This document shows positions 9,707-19,354 of a stretch of DNA of 64,000 nt, one piece after another. The notes under the pieces are model-generated. The model saw only the letters and a program-made list of their open reading frames with translations. It was not told the origin of the DNA and did no database searches. A program made the translations under genes and the position numbers. The first letter of the stretch is position 1. Each line of letters opens with the position of its first letter. The stretch is from Citrobacter amalonaticus (GTDB lineage Bacteria > Pseudomonadota > Gammaproteobacteria > Enterobacterales > Enterobacteriaceae): the NCBI RefSeq assembly GCF_018323885.1, contig NZ_AP024585.1, positions 2,480,001 to 2,544,000 on the forward strand, in the 5' to 3' direction.

Positions 9707-10999
9707 TCAACGCTGCCCTACCAGGGCATCCAGTTTTTGCTGGCTTTTCTGAAGCGTTGTCGGGAGATCGGCTTTGCCTACCGTCACGTTATGTACCGTC
9801 GTGCTTATCACGCCAGAACCGGTGACATCCCCCATACGGGTGAAGTTCTTATCCCCTACCGCGCCAAAAACCTGAATATTCGGTAGCTCAGCAATGAGTT
9901 GTGCCGGGAGCTCACCTAACGCTTTAATCACGCTGTTGTTTTGCCAGGTTTGGGTTTTTACGACCTCCTTATTGACCGGCAACGCAGCGCCCGGCGACAT
10001 CATCACCCAGTCAGCGATGTTGTCTGCCTGTTCCATAAACGCGACAAACTTCTCGGCTGCCGCCGTCTCCTCTTCTTTTTGCCCATTCGTGATCGTCAGT
10101 GAGGTCAACATGCCATAAACGGCCGCTGTCTTTTCGGTCGGAACCACAAAGCCCACGTTCTGGGGATCCCCTTCTTTAATTATCGCGGGGAGAATGTAGG
10201 TGGAATAAATCGCCATCGGCGCAGTACCATTCATAAAGGCATCTTTCACCTCCATGATGTCGTTAGAGCCCGGCATCGTGGTGGCGGCCAGATCGCGGTA
10301 ATATCCCAACGCCTGATTCATTTCAGGCGTGTTAAACGTGATGTGGCCCTGGGCATCAAAGACGTTGGCATTATTGGATAAGGCAAACTGCGAGAAAGAT
10401 TGCTCCGTCAGCACGCTTTCTGCGGTCGGCAGGGCAATGCCATATTTTTTATGCGCCGGATCATAGAGTTTTCGCGCAGCGGCAAGCAGCGTTTCCCAGT
10501 TTTTCGGTTCATCCAGTCCCGCCTGAGCAAGGATGTCTTTGCGATACCAGATACCGCCGATCCAGGCGCTCACCGGAACCCCTGTCCACGCGCTGCCATC
10601 TTCGGTACGAACGATGCGCAATACGCCATCGTAGAAGATATCTTCCCCGATCTTCTGAATGACGTTCGCCACCGCATCCCGATCGATTAACTGCTCTTTA
10701 TCCATGACCTTGGCATAGTCATGACTGGTTTCGATCACTTCCGGTAGCGACCCGCTTCTCGCCAGCGTAATAACTTTGGTGTTATAGGCATCTTCTTCAA
10801 CCGGAACCTGTTTAACACTGATATCTGGGTTCGCTTTTTCAAAGCGTTTAATCAGCGTGGTAATAACGGCCTGGCGCTCCTGTTCCACAGAAGAGTGCAT
10901 AAACTCAATTGAAACATGGGCGGGTTTATCATCCTTACAACCAGAAATCAGGGCGCAGGAAACCAGTGCTGATAACAGCACCATTTTAGTTTTGATCAT
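9707..10999 (-). CDS. ycjN: Sugar-binding lipoprotein of an ABC transporter
   Basis: A 430-residue extracellular solute-binding protein (family 1, MalE-like), the same length as K-12 YcjN. It has a lipoprotein signal peptide with lipobox LISGC, the lipidated residue being Cys21; the next residue is Lys, so the sequence does not show the inner-membrane retention Asp at +2. The mature part has the usual bilobal layout, including AWIGGIWYRKDIL in the ligand cleft region. It delivers the sugar to YcjOP. It lies 13 bp after ggaP. Confidence 0.95.
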   Translation of the reverse strand: MIKTKMVLLSALVSCALISGCKDDKPAHVSIEFMHSSVEQERQAVITTLIKRFEKANPDISVKQVPVEEDAYNTKVITLARSGSLPEVIETSHDYAKVMDKEQLIDRDAVANVIQKIGEDIFYDGVLRIVRTEDGSAWTGVPVSAWIGGIWYRKDILAQAGLDEPKNWETLLAAARKLYDPAHKKYGIALPTAESVLTEQSFSQFALSNNANVFDAQGHITFNTPEMNQALGYYRDLAATTMPGSNDIMEVKDAFMNGTAPMAIYSTYILPAIIKEGDPQNVGFVVPTEKTAAVYGMLTSLTITNGQKEEETAAAEKFVAFMEQADNIADWVMMSPGAALPVNKEVVKTQTWQNNSVIKALGELPAQLIAELPNIQVFGAVGDKNFTRMGDVTGSGVISTTVHNVTVGKADLPTTLQKSQQKLDALVGQR

Positions 11000-11012
11000 C
11001 AGATATTCCTTT

Positions 11013-12695
11013 TTATTTTTTAATCCACATAACCTGCCAGGGTTGCAGTGTTAATGTCTCTCCGGAAACACTCACTCCGCTAATTAAATCAACGCCTGTA
11101 TAAATACTGGCATCAATGATTTGTTGGCGATCGCTAAAATTAAAAAGTGCATTGATTTTTTCATGTTCATCGGCCGAGCGAATAATCCGCAGAACAGAAG
11201 GTGTCAGACAGCGAATATCAAACATGGTCTCGGGATGAAACGCCTTATTACCCCTGCGAATAACAATTAATCGGGACAACGCCTGATAAATCTCATGACG
11301 AAGAGAACCTTCAGTCATCAATTCCTGTTCAATTGATTTTTGCTCATATTTTTTTCGGTTAATAGCCCGGTTATAACCGTGTTTTTCGACGCCTTCGTAG
11401 TCATTGCGCGACCCCAGAATGCTCTGAATATAAATCGCAGGAACGCCAGGGAAGGTTAATAGCAGAACATGGGTGAGAATAAATTTGGCAAGGCGTTCTT
11501 CATCGCTGTCATCCTGATGGCCTAACGCATCCATCCAGGTCACATTTAATTCATACGGACTCCGGGTGCCATCTGGATTATTTTTCCAGTTCACTAAGGC
11601 CCCTTCTTTCTGCAGATCCGTCACCAGTGTCAGAATATCGTCTTCCGCTAACAGCCCGCGCAGTGGATTCAATCCAATGCCATCATGCGAAGCCAGAAAA
11701 TTGAACCAGGTGGTCTCTGTCGAAGGCAATGATAACGACTGCGCCCATTGGCACAGCACCCGGCAATCCTGGCGATGCAGGGAGTGCAGGACAAGTGGCG
11801 GCAAAGAGAACTGATAAACCATATGTGCTTCGTCATGCCCGTTACCCAGATAGGAAACATTGTCTTTGTGCGGGACATTGGTCTCAGTAATGATGACCGT
11901 GCCAGGGGCGACCTCATCTGCTATCGCGCGAAATAACTTGATCAGTTGATGCGTTTTTTCCAGATGAATGCAGGTCGTACCCGGTGTTTTCCACATATAA
12001 CCAACGGCATCCAGACGTACATAATCGGCTCCGTGTTCCAGGTAGGTCAGCAGTACGTCAATCATGGCAAGTAGCACGTCCGGGTTATTGTAGTTGAGAT
12101 CAACCTGGTCTTCGCTAAATGTCGTCCATAAATAACGAACGGATTTATCCTGCATGGTAAACGGTGTTAATAATGGCAATGCCCGTGGACGCGTTACTGC
12201 ATGTAAATCAGTCTCTGGGTCCATCTCAATAAAAAAGTTTTCGTATCCAGGAACTTGCCGCAAATAACGTTCAAACCAGTCACTTTTTGCTGACATATGA
12301 TTGCAAACAAAATCAAACATCAAACAACAGGAGCGGTTTAACTCACGAATATCATTCCACTCGCCGGCTTCGGGAGACACCTGATAGTAATCAATAACCG
12401 AAAAACCATCATCTGATGACCAGGGGTAAAATGGCAAAAGGTGAACATGTGAGAATACCGAGGAAAACCAGCGCGTCCAGAACTGATTAAAGGTTGGCAG
12501 CGGTTTTTCTTTCTCGCTATGAAATTGATCGGCATACGTAATGAGCACCACATCACTTTCATCCCAATGAGGTTTACGCTTTTTATTAATAATCTTACGC
12601 GCCCTTTCCATGCGCATTTTTAATGATCCATCGTGAAGCCCTGTCCATGTATCGCCATAGACGGCGCTGAGGCATTCCTTAATTTTTCGGTTCAC
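11013..12695 (-). CDS. ggaP: Glucosylglycerate phosphorylase (GH13, sucrose-phosphorylase-like)
   Basis: GH13 subfamily 18-type phosphorylase of about 560 residues (K-12 YcjM is 559). Conserved regions include FDFVCNHMS, DYVRLDAVGYMWK (nucleophile Asp), VIITETNVPH (acid/base Glu) and FLASHDGIGLNP. E. coli YcjM phosphorolyses 2-O-alpha-glucosylglycerate. I place the start at GTG 12695, which aligns with the K-12 start. An in-frame ATG at 12722 is nearer the promoter, but it falls at the predicted transcription start and inside the operator, and has no ribosome site. GGAAAA about 9 nt before the GTG is a modest site. First gene of the operon. Confidence 0.88.
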   Translation of the reverse strand: MNRKIKECLSAVYGDTWTGLHDGSLKMRMERARKIINKKRKPHWDESDVVLITYADQFHSEKEKPLPTFNQFWTRWFSSVFSHVHLLPFYPWSSDDGFSVIDYYQVSPEAGEWNDIRELNRSCCLMFDFVCNHMSAKSDWFERYLRQVPGYENFFIEMDPETDLHAVTRPRALPLLTPFTMQDKSVRYLWTTFSEDQVDLNYNNPDVLLAMIDVLLTYLEHGADYVRLDAVGYMWKTPGTTCIHLEKTHQLIKLFRAIADEVAPGTVIITETNVPHKDNVSYLGNGHDEAHMVYQFSLPPLVLHSLHRQDCRVLCQWAQSLSLPSTETTWFNFLASHDGIGLNPLRGLLAEDDILTLVTDLQKEGALVNWKNNPDGTRSPYELNVTWMDALGHQDDSDEERLAKFILTHVLLLTFPGVPAIYIQSILGSRNDYEGVEKHGYNRAINRKKYEQKSIEQELMTEGSLRHEIYQALSRLIVIRRGNKAFHPETMFDIRCLTPSVLRIIRSADEHEKINALFNFSDRQQIIDASIYTGVDLISGVSVSGETLTLQPWQVMWIKK

Positions 12696-12701
12696 TTTGT
12701 T

Positions 12702-12721
12702 TTTCCGTGGTAGCGGTCCCA
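12702..12721 (-). promoter_or_regulatory. LacI-type operator at the ycjM operon promoter
   Basis: The core TGGGACCGCTACCA is an imperfect palindrome centred on CpG. It lies just downstream of the predicted -10 element at 12731-12736, so it would cover the transcription start, a typical repressor position. The full 20 bp recur at 2763-2782. By position the likely regulator is the LacI-family protein YcjW, whose gene is next to ompG in E. coli. This is inference from sequence only. Confidence 0.6.
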
Positions 12722-12730
12722 TGACAAAAA

Positions 12731-12759
12731 AGACTACTCTCGAGGAAATTAACTGTCAA
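12731..12759 (-). promoter_or_regulatory. Predicted sigma-70 promoter of the ycjM-ompG operon
   Basis: On the minus strand a perfect -35 TTGACA (12754-12759) is followed by a 17-nt spacer and a moderate -10 TAGTCT (12731-12736). Transcription would start near 12722-12724, at the edge of the operator. It stands between the psp terminator hairpin and ggaP, the expected place. Confidence 0.65.
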
Positions 12760-12800
12760 TGCAGTGAAAGAGGTTAAAAGCAGGAATTAATAGAATTTTA

Positions 12801-12828
12801 GCAGCTCAACAATCGATTTGTGAGCTGC
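12801..12828 (-). terminator. Likely psp operon terminator
   Basis: GCAGCTCA (12801-12808) pairs with TGAGCTGC (12821-12828), and inner CAA/TTG can extend the stem. Read on the minus strand the hairpin follows the pspD stop by about 54 nt, and TAAAATTCTATT follows it. In E. coli pspE occupies this space; here only 159-186 bp separate pspD from ggaP and there is no pspE. Confidence 0.55.
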
Positions 12829-12881
12829 CGCAAATTAATAACCAGGATGTGATTTAATTGTTAAAAAGAAGGCAATGGAAA

Positions 12882-13106
12882 TTAACTTCCAGAATAATGT
12901 TTTGAAATTTTCGCCGCCATACGGCTTAAAAACGGTTCCAGAGCCAGCGCCAGCAACATTTTTAGCGGACGACGGGCGACGGATTTTACTGCCCACCCTG
13001 CGACACCCGCGGGGCCGTAGCGTAGCGCAGTCAGAAGCACCAGCTTACCTGCTATTTTCATACCGGGTTTTACCTTTTGCCCGGCGCGTTGCCAGCGATT
13101 ATTCAT
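12882..13106 (-). CDS. pspD: Phage shock protein D
   Basis: A 74-residue membrane-associated protein (K-12 PspD is 73). A hydrophobic central segment ([20 protein letters not shown]) and basic flanks are visible. PspD is a peripheral inner-membrane member of the psp stress operon, with a supporting role in maintaining proton motive force. It is the last psp gene here, 18 bp after pspC; pspE, the periplasmic rhodanese that follows it in E. coli, is missing. Confidence 0.93.
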   Translation of the reverse strand: MNNRWQRAGQKVKPGMKIAGKLVLLTALRYGPAGVAGWAVKSVARRPLKMLLALALEPFLSRMAAKISKHYSGS

Positions 13107-13124
13107 CTCAGCTCTCTTAATGAC

Positions 13125-13484
13125 TTACAATTGACGGAAACGGCTACGCAAAGTAAACGTGTCCGAGGTGACATAACGCTCCATTTCACGTAAGCGTTTC
13201 TCCCCCGCCGCCAGTTCTTTATCGACGATATCCAATAGCTCACCGCTGGACGGTTGCTGCTCGCCTGCGGCAAGGTTATCCGGCATCGGATCAAGCACAA
13301 ATGCCAGAATGATGTAGACGACCAGGGTAAAAAAGGCCAGCCCGAAGAAGATCGACAACACCACTAAAATACGCACCAGTTTTACCGGCACATCCAGATA
13401 CTGCGCGATCCCTGCGCACACGCCTCGCAGCATGCCCTGCTGCGGAATACGCCATAATTTTTTGTTCAGATCAATGCCGCCCAT
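13125..13484 (-). CDS. pspC: Phage shock protein C, membrane sensor
   Basis: A 119-residue inner-membrane protein (same size as in E. coli). The N-terminal PspC domain (LWRIPQQGMLRGVCAGIAQYL) precedes one strong membrane segment (LVRILVVLSIFFGLAFFTLVVYIILAF, split here by a polar turn) and a cytoplasmic or periplasmic coiled tail ending RLREMERYV. With PspB it senses inner-membrane damage and pulls PspA off PspF. It overlaps pspB by one base, so the two are translationally coupled. Confidence 0.95.
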   Translation of the reverse strand: MGGIDLNKKLWRIPQQGMLRGVCAGIAQYLDVPVKLVRILVVLSIFFGLAFFTLVVYIILAFVLDPMPDNLAAGEQQPSSGELLDIVDKELAAGEKRLREMERYVTSDTFTLRSRFRQL

Positions 13485-13708
13485 TAGCGATCCCTCCAGT
13501 TCGGATGTTCCGCATCGAGAATATCTTCCAGCGCCTGAATACGTTCACGCATGCGCTGCGCGTCATCGGTCAACTGAACTAAACGTTGCTGTTCGCTTTG
13601 CGATAATTCTCCGCGACTGGAACGGTTGCTGTAATGCAGCCATAGCCAAATCGGTAACACAAACAGCACGAAGATGGTTAACGGAATGGCCAGAAATAGC
13701 GCGCTCAT
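13484..13708 (-). CDS. pspB: Phage shock protein B
   Basis: A 74-residue protein with one N-terminal membrane helix (LFLAIPLTIFVLFVLPIWLWL) and a cytoplasmic coiled-coil tail with leucine-zipper spacing (RLVQLTDDAQRMRERIQALEDIL). It partners PspC in sensing membrane stress and binding PspA. Its stop overlaps the pspC start by one base; it begins 54 bp after pspA. Confidence 0.95.
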   Translation of the reverse strand: MSALFLAIPLTIFVLFVLPIWLWLHYSNRSSRGELSQSEQQRLVQLTDDAQRMRERIQALEDILDAEHPNWRDR

Positions 13709-13762
13709 GAGGTCTCCTTACAGGTGATGAGCGGCGGCGCGTTCGAGCGCCGCCAGGTATTA

Positions 13763-14519
<757 letters not shown>

Positions 14520-14599
14520 TATATTGAGATGTACGGTTTTACCTTGACGAGAAAACAGGGTAAAGTGGTGAAATACACTAACATGTGGCGAAATTCATC

Positions 14600-15574
14600 A
14601 TGGCAGAATACAAAGATAATTTGTTAGGGGAAGCCAACAGCTTTCTGGAGGTACTGGAGCAGGTTTCCCGCCTCGCACCGCTGGACAAACCGGTACTGAT
14701 TATCGGCGAGCGCGGTACCGGTAAGGAACTGATTGCCAACCGTCTGCATTATCTCTCCTCTCGTTGGCAGGGGCCGTTTATTTCGCTTAACTGCGCGGCG
14801 CTGAATGAAAACCTGCTCGACAGTGAACTGTTCGGTCATGAAGCCGGGGCGTTTACCGGTGCGCAAAAGCGCCATCCCGGACGTTTTGAACGGGCCGACG
14901 GCGGCACGCTGTTCCTGGATGAACTCGCCACGGCCCCAATGCTGGTACAGGAAAAGCTGCTCAGAGTGATTGAGTACGGCGAGCTCGAGCGCGTCGGCGG
15001 CAGTCAGCCATTACAGGTAAACGTCCGTCTGGTTTGTGCGACCAATGCGGATCTTCCGTCGATGGTTAACGAAGGGTCCTTCCGGGCTGATTTGCTCGAC
15101 CGACTGGCGTTCGACGTGGTGCAACTGCCGCCGCTGCGCGAACGTCAGGCAGATATCATGCTCATGGCGGAACACTTTGCTATTCAGATGTGCCGGGAAA
15201 TTCGTCTGCCGCTGTTCCCCGGATTTACAGCGTATGCCAGAGAGACGCTGCTTAACTACGCCTGGCCGGGAAATATCCGCGAATTAAAAAACGTGGTCGA
15301 ACGTTCGGTATACCGGCATGGCACCAGCGAAACGCCGCTGGATGAGATTGTGATCGACCCATTTAAACGCCACGCGCCAACGCCCCCTGCCGCTGAAACC
15401 GCAGCAACGGGTCCTTCGCTGCCCCTCGATTTACGTGCGTTTCAGCAGCAACAGGAGAAAGAGCTGCTGCAAACCAGTCTGGAACAGGCAAAATTTAATC
15501 AGAAACGGGCGGCGGAATTACTCGGGCTGACCTATCACCAGTTGCGCGCATTGCTCAAAAAACATCAGATTTAG
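14600..15574 (+). CDS. pspF: Psp operon transcriptional activator PspF
   Basis: A 324-residue sigma-54 enhancer-binding protein (K-12 325). It has no receiver domain; the AAA+ domain starts at once with Walker A GERGTGKE (36-43) and the sigma-54-contacting loop GAFTGA (83-88), then Walker B GGTLFLDEL and a C-terminal Fis-type helix-turn-helix (NQKRAAELLGLTYHQLRALL). I chose MAEYKDNLLG, matching E. coli; a GTG 15 nt upstream is in frame. PspA binding holds it inactive until membrane stress. Divergent from pspA. Confidence 0.97.
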   Translation: MAEYKDNLLGEANSFLEVLEQVSRLAPLDKPVLIIGERGTGKELIANRLHYLSSRWQGPFISLNCAALNENLLDSELFGHEAGAFTGAQKRHPGRFERADGGTLFLDELATAPMLVQEKLLRVIEYGELERVGGSQPLQVNVRLVCATNADLPSMVNEGSFRADLLDRLAFDVVQLPPLRERQADIMLMAEHFAIQMCREIRLPLFPGFTAYARETLLNYAWPGNIRELKNVVERSVYRHGTSETPLDEIVIDPFKRHAPTPPAAETAATGPSLPLDLRAFQQQQEKELLQTSLEQAKFNQKRAAELLGLTYHQLRALLKKHQI

Positions 15575-15752
15575 CGCTCGTGTTAAAGGGAGCTGTTATC
15601 ACCTGGAGCTGACAATACGCTGGATGGATTGATTAAGCATTCTTATTATAAATTTCGATGTTGATTAATATTGCATTAGAAATAATTACAGAGTTTATTG
15701 CTTTCCTTGAGTAATGTTTCGTCTCCATTCATTTGCTATCAAAGGGAAAAAA

Positions 15753-16115
15753 ATGAGTTGGGATAAACATGTCGCAGTAGAATGCGCACGTAGACACGCA
15801 GGTAATTCACGTCAGAAAAAATGTGCACATTTTGTTTCTGAAGCAATACGAGCTGGGGGAGCAATCCTACACAACACTAGCCACGCGAAAGATATGGCAT
15901 CAAATTTATACGCAGCCGGGTTTCGCCCAGTGTCTGGTGAAGCACGAGAAGGTGATGTCGCCGTTATTCAGTTAATTCCAGGACATCCTTCCGGACACGC
16001 ATGCATTTATGATGGACACGGCAACTGGTATTCAGATTTTAAACAGCACAGCATGTACCCTGGCTCAACGTGGAGTAAAGCCGGACCCGCTTATCAACTC
16101 TACAGACGGGACTGA
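15753..16115 (+). CDS. Small CHAP/NlpC-P60-like cysteine amidase, putative antibacterial effector
   Basis: A 120-residue protein, not part of the E. coli K-12 locus. It has the short core of a CHAP or NlpC/P60 peptidoglycan amidase: Cys24 in KKCAHFVSEAIRAGG at the start of a helix, then GDVAVIQL, then His82 in SGHACIYDG, and Asp95 in WYSDF as a possible third catalytic residue. No signal peptide, so export would need a dedicated system such as type VI secretion. I use the ATG at 15753 (AAAGGGA ahead) rather than an in-frame one 39 nt upstream. One base separates it from the next gene, which encodes a periplasmic protein. Function inferred; exact family not certain. Confidence 0.65.
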   Translation: MSWDKHVAVECARRHAGNSRQKKCAHFVSEAIRAGGAILHNTSHAKDMASNLYAAGFRPVSGEAREGDVAVIQLIPGHPSGHACIYDGHGNWYSDFKQHSMYPGSTWSKAGPAYQLYRRD

Positions 16116-16116
16116 G

Positions 16117-16569
16117 ATGAAAAAAATTATTCTTACCGGACTTCTCATCAGCTCCTCAACATTTGCCAGCATTTCCCCAATCGGGCCTGAAGCAGCGGCA
16201 CTAAAATTTAATCACTGGTATATCGCACAGTTGTTGCAAGGGAAAGAGCCGCTAACTGATTATCGTGGTCTTGAGCCATATGTCACTGCCAATACCATTG
16301 CCGCCCTAAAGGCTTCAAATTCGGCAGACCCCGACGCTGAGGATGTACCTGATGTCGATATGTTTATCAAAGCGCAGGACTTTTTCGATGCCTGGCGACA
16401 GATTACCGTCGTTTCTTCAGACTTTGATCCTGTCTGTTATCAGGTCTACGTCTCGTTTGGTGTAAAACAGGAGCATACCGTTATAGATTGCATGGTGAAG
16501 GAAGATAATGTATGGAAAGTCCAGTCCGTCGCCGGCCAGGAAATATTACGCAACGTAATCCTAAAGTGA
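16117..16569 (+). CDS. Periplasmic protein, putative immunity partner (DUF3828-like)
   Basis: A 150-residue protein with a Sec signal peptide (MKKIILTGLLISSSTFA, probable cleavage near residue 17) and two cysteines in the mature part (Cys107, Cys125) able to form a disulfide. The motif LEPYVTANTIAALK, the acidic middle and the C-terminal beta-rich part recall DUF3828 proteins, an assignment I hold loosely. It starts one base after the stop of the amidase-like gene, so the two are co-translated. A periplasmic protein beside a small secreted-type amidase is the arrangement of type VI amidase/immunity pairs; this is inference. Confidence 0.6.
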   Translation: MKKIILTGLLISSSTFASISPIGPEAAALKFNHWYIAQLLQGKEPLTDYRGLEPYVTANTIAALKASNSADPDAEDVPDVDMFIKAQDFFDAWRQITVVSSDFDPVCYQVYVSFGVKQEHTVIDCMVKEDNVWKVQSVAGQEILRNVILK

Positions 16570-16748
16570 TACTGCTCCACCGCGCATAACTTTTCTGAAC
16601 GGACAGTGATATTGTCGTTTATTCGGTCAGATTTAGCGCGTCCCACCCCCTGATTGCGCATATTTACGCCAGTTACCCGCAGACATTTGTACCTCGCGGG
16701 CGATAGTGCGATACACTTTGCAAATCGTACCTAAAAACCTTAAAAATT

Positions 16749-18392
16749 ATGCGCCTGGTTTTATCGTCTCTGATCGTGATGGCTGGACTTCTGAGTGGTC
16801 AGGCTACTGCTGCGCCTGAAACCGCCCCACGTGAAGATATTCGTGACAGCGGCTTTGTCTATTGCGTGAATGGACAGGTCAATACCTTCAATCCGCAAAA
16901 AGTGAGCAGCGGGCTGATTGTCGACACGCTCGCTGCCCAGCTCTATGATCGGTTGCTGGATGTCGATCCCTATACTTATCGTCTGGTCCCGGAACTGGCG
17001 GAAAGCTGGGAAGTGCTGGATAACGGCGCCACTTACCGCTTCCATCTGCGCCGCGACGTGGCGTTTCAGAAAACGGACTGGTTTACGCCTACGCGTAAAC
17101 TGAATGCCGACGACGTGGTTTTTACCTTTCAGCGCATCTTTGATCGCAACCATCCGTGGCATAACGTCAACGGCGGCAATTTCCCCTATTTCGACAGTCT
17201 GCAGTTCGCCGATAACGTGCAGAGCGTGCGTAAGCTCGACAGTCACACCGTGGAATTTCGCCTGACGAAGCCGGACGCCTCTTTCTTATGGCACCTCGCA
17301 ACCCACTATGCGTCCGTGATGTCGGCGGAGTATGCTGATCAACTGACAAAACAGGATCGCCAGGAACAGCTTGACCGCCAGCCGGTTGGCACCGGCCCGT
17401 TCCAGCTTTCCGAGTATCGCGCTGGACAATACATCCGCCTGCAACGTCATGACAAATTCTGGCGGGGCAAGCCGCTGATGCCGCAGGTGGTAGTGGATCT
17501 CGGATCCGGCGGAACCGGACGTTTATCGAAACTGCTTACCGGCGAATGTGACGTGCTGGCCTGGCCCGCCGCCAGCCAGTTGACGATCCTGCGCGACGAC
17601 CCACGCCTGCGCCTGACCTTGCGTCCGGGGATGAACATCGCCTACCTGGCGTTTAATACCGACAAGCCTCCGCTGAATAATCCGGCGGTTCGCCACGCGC
17701 TGGCGCTGTCCATTAATAACCAGCGTCTGATGCAGTCTATCTATTACGGCACGGCAGAAACGGCGGCCTCTATTTTACCTCGCGCCTCGTGGGCCTATGA
17801 TAACGAGGCTAAAATAACAGAATACAATCCGGCCAAATCTCGTGAGCAACTCAAAGCGCTGGGGCTGGAGAATCTGACGCTGCGCCTGTGGGTGCCGACC
17901 AGTTCACAGGCGTGGAACCCGAGCCCGCTGAAAACCGCTGAACTTATCCAGGCGGATATGGCGCAGGTTGGGGTGAACGTGGTGATTGTACCGGTTGAAG
18001 GTCGTTTCCAGGAGGCGCGGTTGATGGACATGAACCATGATCTGACGTTGTCCGGCTGGGCAACCGACAGTAACGATCCGGACAGTTTCTTCCGCCCGTT
18101 GCTCAGCTGCGCGGCCATCAATTCACAGACTAACTTCGCCCACTGGTGCAACCCGGAGTTCGACAACGTGCTGCGCAAAGCGCTCTCTTCTCAGCAGCTT
18201 TCTGCGCGTATTGATGCGTATGATGAAGCGCAGAACATTCTCGCTAAAGAGTTGCCCATCCTGCCGCTCGCCTCGTCACTGCGCCTGCAGGCCTATCGGT
18301 ATGACATTAAAGGCCTGGTGTTGAGCCCATTTGGTAATGCCTCTTTCGCCGGCGTGTCGCGCGAAAAAAACGATGAGGTGAAAAAACCATGA
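16749..18392 (+). CDS. sapA: ABC transporter substrate-binding protein SapA
   Basis: A 547-residue periplasmic binding protein of family 5 (DppA/OppA-like), with signal peptide [21 protein letters not shown] and close agreement with E. coli SapA along its length. Two Cys pairs (for example in [16 protein letters not shown]) are typical of the family. In Salmonella, Sap proteins are linked to resistance to antimicrobial peptides; in E. coli SapBCDF exports putrescine and SapA is not needed for that. First gene of sapABCDF; it overlaps sapB by 4 bp. Confidence 0.97.
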   Translation: MRLVLSSLIVMAGLLSGQATAAPETAPREDIRDSGFVYCVNGQVNTFNPQKVSSGLIVDTLAAQLYDRLLDVDPYTYRLVPELAESWEVLDNGATYRFHLRRDVAFQKTDWFTPTRKLNADDVVFTFQRIFDRNHPWHNVNGGNFPYFDSLQFADNVQSVRKLDSHTVEFRLTKPDASFLWHLATHYASVMSAEYADQLTKQDRQEQLDRQPVGTGPFQLSEYRAGQYIRLQRHDKFWRGKPLMPQVVVDLGSGGTGRLSKLLTGECDVLAWPAASQLTILRDDPRLRLTLRPGMNIAYLAFNTDKPPLNNPAVRHALALSINNQRLMQSIYYGTAETAASILPRASWAYDNEAKITEYNPAKSREQLKALGLENLTLRLWVPTSSQAWNPSPLKTAELIQADMAQVGVNVVIVPVEGRFQEARLMDMNHDLTLSGWATDSNDPDSFFRPLLSCAAINSQTNFAHWCNPEFDNVLRKALSSQQLSARIDAYDEAQNILAKELPILPLASSLRLQAYRYDIKGLVLSPFGNASFAGVSREKNDEVKKP

Positions 18393-19354
18393 TTATCTTC
18401 ACCTTGCGTCGTTTGCTGTTGCTGATGGTCACACTGTTTTTTCTGACCTTTATCGGCTTCAGTCTGAGCTATTTTACGCCACATGCGCCGCTACAAGGCG
18501 CATCGTTGTGGAATGCCTGGGTGTTCTGGTTCAATGGCCTCATCCACTGGGACTTTGGCGTCTCCAGCATCAACGGACAGCTTATCACTGAACAGCTCAA
18601 AGAGGTGTTCCCGGCCACGATGGAACTCTGCACCCTGGCGTTCGGCTTTGCGCTAATGGTGGGGATTCCGGTGGGTATGCTGGCGGGCATTACCCGCAAC
18701 AAGTGGCAGGACCGCTTGATCAGCGCCCTCGCCCTGCTCGGCTTTTCAATCCCCGTGTTCTGGCTGGCACTGCTGCTGACCCTTTTCTTTTCCCTGACTC
18801 TCGGCTGGCTGCCGGTGTCGGGCCGATTCGATCTGCTTTACGAAGTGAAGCCGGTCACCGGTCTGGCTATTGTCGATGCGTGGATCTCTGACTCTCCCTG
18901 GCGGGATGAGATGGTGATGAGCGCCGTGCGCCATATGGTGTTGCCGGTGCTGACGCTGGCGGTTGCGCCGACCACAGAAGTGATTCGCCTGATGCGTATC
19001 AGTACCATTGAGGTGTTTGATCAGAACTACGTGAAGGCTGCGGCCACGCGCGGTTTGTCACGATTTACGATCCTGCGCCGCCATGTACTGCATAACGCCT
19101 TACCGCCGGTGATCCCCCGCCTGGGCCTGCAATTCTCAACGATGCTGACGCTGGCAATGATCACCGAGATGGTCTTTAGCTGGCCGGGTCTCGGTCGTTG
19201 GTTGATTAACGCTATCCGTCAGCAGGACTACGCGGCGATATCCGCAGGCGTGATGGTGATTGGTTCGCTGGTCATCATCGTCAACGTGATTTCCGATATT
19301 TTGGGTGCTATGGCTAACCCTCTGAAACATAAGGAATGGTATGCCTTACGATAG
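18389..19354 (+). CDS. sapB: ABC transporter permease SapB
   Basis: A 321-residue inner-membrane permease of the DppB/OppB type. The first helix is at [21 protein letters not shown], and the EAA-like coupling loop reads [27 protein letters not shown]. It forms the channel with SapC. ATGA overlap with sapA and 14-bp overlap with sapC imply tightly coupled translation. Confidence 0.97.
   Translation: MIIFTLRRLLLLMVTLFFLTFIGFSLSYFTPHAPLQGASLWNAWVFWFNGLIHWDFGVSSINGQLITEQLKEVFPATMELCTLAFGFALMVGIPVGMLAGITRNKWQDRLISALALLGFSIPVFWLALLLTLFFSLTLGWLPVSGRFDLLYEVKPVTGLAIVDAWISDSPWRDEMVMSAVRHMVLPVLTLAVAPTTEVIRLMRISTIEVFDQNYVKAAATRGLSRFTILRRHVLHNALPPVIPRLGLQFSTMLTLAMITEMVFSWPGLGRWLINAIRQQDYAAISAGVMVIGSLVIIVNVISDILGAMANPLKHKEWYALR

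Noticed and set aside
15714..15752. Upstream in-frame start adding 13 residues to the amidase-like protein
   Set aside because: The ATG at 15753 has AAAGGGA at good spacing and gives the compact domain; the extra residues are not part of the fold.
16009..16116. Longer reading of the periplasmic partner that starts inside the amidase gene
   Set aside because: It would bury the clear signal peptide that begins at 16117.
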